From positions 1-6,568 of the forward strand of contig CANMFV010000060.1 of NCBI GenBank assembly GCA_947496835.1: a DNA stretch of 6,568 bases, written 5' to 3'. Shown piece after piece: positions 5,613 to 6,568 of the stretch; positions within the stretch are counted from its first letter, which is position 1; each line of letters opens with the position of its first letter. This DNA comes from Flavobacteriales bacterium. GTDB taxonomy: Bacteria; Bacteroidota; Bacteroidia; Flavobacteriales_D; Crocinitomicaceae. A program made the translations under genes and the position numbers. The notes beneath the pieces are model-generated. The model was not told the DNA's origin and made no database searches. It saw only the letters and a list, made by a program, of their open reading frames with translations.

Positions 5613-6568
5613 TTACTTGATAAGATGAAAAAATCCACATTTCAGCCCTGTGGCATAATTTAATTTATAAAAATAAATTCCTTCTATTAAATCTATTCCA
5701 TCTTGCGACTCGCCATTAAATGGAGCTGTAACATCTGTTTGAAAATATACCTGATTACCCCAGCGATTAAAAATGCTTAACTCATAGGCTAAACAAGTAT
5801 TATAAATCTCTTTTAAATTTAAGTCGTCATTCATTAAATCACCATTTGGCGTAATAACATTCGGAAAATCTCTTGATTCAAAATCTTCAGGATTCAAGAT
5901 TGACGTAAAAATAAAAGTCGTATCAGAAACACAACCATTCTCCGTTGAATAGGCCAAGTAGGTGCCTACAGTTAAATCAGATGCAATAATTGAAATTGGA
6001 TTATTACTTGAATAAAAATCCTCTGGTCCTTGCCAAAACAATTCAGAGTTTACGCCAGTAATTGCGGACAATTGAAGCTCATCACCAGGACATTCTGGCT
6101 GGTTAGTCGTTAACATGGGTGCTGCAGGAATTGGATGAACAATTAGGTTTATTAAAATGACACTATCACAGCCGTTGACCGTTTGAAGAGTTAAGGTATA
6201 GTTTCCCGTTTGATTAAACGTGACACCGTTATTTGTGTAGGTTTCACCTTGACAAATTGATTCTGAAACATTGGTTGTATAGGTTGAATTAACTGTTAAG
6301 TTAATAGTGAATGCACTATCACAACCATTGATTGTTGGTAAGATCACTAAGTAGTTTCCTGCTTGGGAAAAAGATTGGTTGTTGAACAGATAAGTTTCTC
6401 CATTACATATTTGGGGAGCAAGTGTTTGACTATAGATAGGGGATACCGATAAGTTTAGGTTTACGATACTATCACAACCATTTTGAGAAGTTAAAACGGA
6501 TTGAAATGAACCAGGTTGAGTAAGGGAAACACCATTAAAGTTATAAGAACTACCCTGGCAAATGGAGA
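5613..6568 (-). CDS. Large repeat surface protein with CHU_C (type B T9SS) C-terminus, 5' end outside window
   Basis: The minus-strand frame is open from the stop at 5613 to the right edge (about 318 residues). I see no reason to start it at the internal GTG at 6347, because the same repeat pattern continues upstream of it. From the N-terminal side there are three copies of a 51-residue repeat (pattern IC-G--Y--N, G-Y, NGCDS, NL-V). Next comes an Ig/PKD-like domain beginning at PIPAAPMLTTN and ending near ENGCVSDTTF. The last roughly 85 residues are a gliding-motility-associated C-terminal domain: FPNVITPNGDLMNDDLNL, LSIFNRWGNQVYF, PFNGE, EGIYFYKLNYATG. That domain directs export by the T9SS and, for type B tails, attachment to the outer surface, sometimes via SprF-like partners. 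The final residues GFFHLIK are a variant of the usual ending. Complete members are often over 1000 residues; adhesion is a guess. Confidence 0.9.
   Translation of the reverse strand, partial: SICQGSSYNFNGVSLTQPGSFQSVLTSQNGCDSIVNLNLSVSPIYSQTLAPQICNGETYLFNNQSFSQAGNYLVILPTINGCDSAFTINLTVNSTYTTNVSESICQGETYTNNGVTFNQTGNYTLTLQTVNGCDSVILINLIVHPIPAAPMLTTNQPECPGDELQLSAITGVNSELFWQGPEDFYSSNNPISIIASDLTVGTYLAYSTENGCVSDTTFIFTSILNPEDFESRDFPNVITPNGDLMNDDLNLKEIYNTCLAYELSIFNRWGNQVYFQTDVTAPFNGESQDGIDLIEGIYFYKLNYATGLKCGFFHLIK
6102..6560 (-). repeat. Three tandem 153-bp (51-residue) coding repeats
   Basis: The cysteine codon that begins each unit falls at 6560, 6407 and 6254, exactly 153 bases apart. Each unit carries a C-G--Y start, a G-(Y/F) turn and an NGCDS motif 27 residues after the first Cys position. 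The 15 bases encoding most of NGCDS are identical at 6468-6482 and 6315-6329, and nearly so at 6162-6176. The last ten or so residues of the third unit (below about 6132) diverge into the following Ig-like domain. The array probably continues beyond the right edge, since another SICQG-type start begins there. Confidence 0.85.

Noticed and set aside
5613..6347. Treating the CHU_C-type gene as a complete 244-residue protein starting at GTG 6347
   Set aside because: The frame stays open to the window edge with the same 51-residue repeats, and a start within a repeat without a signal peptide is implausible for a secreted protein.

Overview
The window looks like chromosomal DNA of a Bacteroidota bacterium, most likely order Flavobacteriales (a Fluviicola/Crocinitomicaceae-like genome would fit). 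The support is an AT-rich base composition, two surface proteins carrying the two classes of type IX secretion system (T9SS) C-terminal sorting domain, a choice-of-anchor L domain protein, and a Bacteroidota-type promoter (TTTG about 20 bases before TATTTTTA). The genus is an inference.

Layout from left to right. (1) 47-2707, plus strand: a large secreted multidomain protein with a signal peptide, choice-of-anchor L domain, SdrD B-like domain, DUF7619-like domain and type A T9SS tail. (2) 2808-3821, minus strand, convergent with gene 1: a secreted transglutaminase-like protein with an intact Cys-His-Asp triad. (3) 3822-4124: a gene-poor divergent spacer holding a degenerate array of seven 7-base repeats and a perfect 7-bp-arm inverted repeat. 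(4) 4125-4832, plus strand: a homologue of spheroidene monooxygenase CrtA whose start codon is uncertain. (5) 4915-5385, plus strand: a small exported NlpC/P60 peptidoglycan hydrolase with a promoter so close to its ATG that the message is probably leaderless. (6) 5386-5612: a short spacer with a possible weak terminator. (7) 5613 to beyond the right edge, minus strand: the C-terminal part of a large surface protein made of 51-residue repeats, an Ig/PKD-like domain and a gliding-motility-associated (CHU_C, type B T9SS) tail. Its 5' end lies outside the window.

Four of the five genes encode exported proteins acting at the cell surface or envelope: two T9SS cargo proteins, a transglutaminase-like protein and a cell-wall hydrolase. 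The CrtA homologue is the only cytoplasmic or membrane-associated metabolic gene, and no other carotenoid gene is seen beside it. Strands alternate, so the genes do not form one operon. I found no tRNA, rRNA, CRISPR, insertion sequence or phage gene. I see no clear new multi-gene system. The items most worth a second look are the heptamer array, the hairpin at the crtA-like start, the leaderless promoter and the orphan crtA-like gene.
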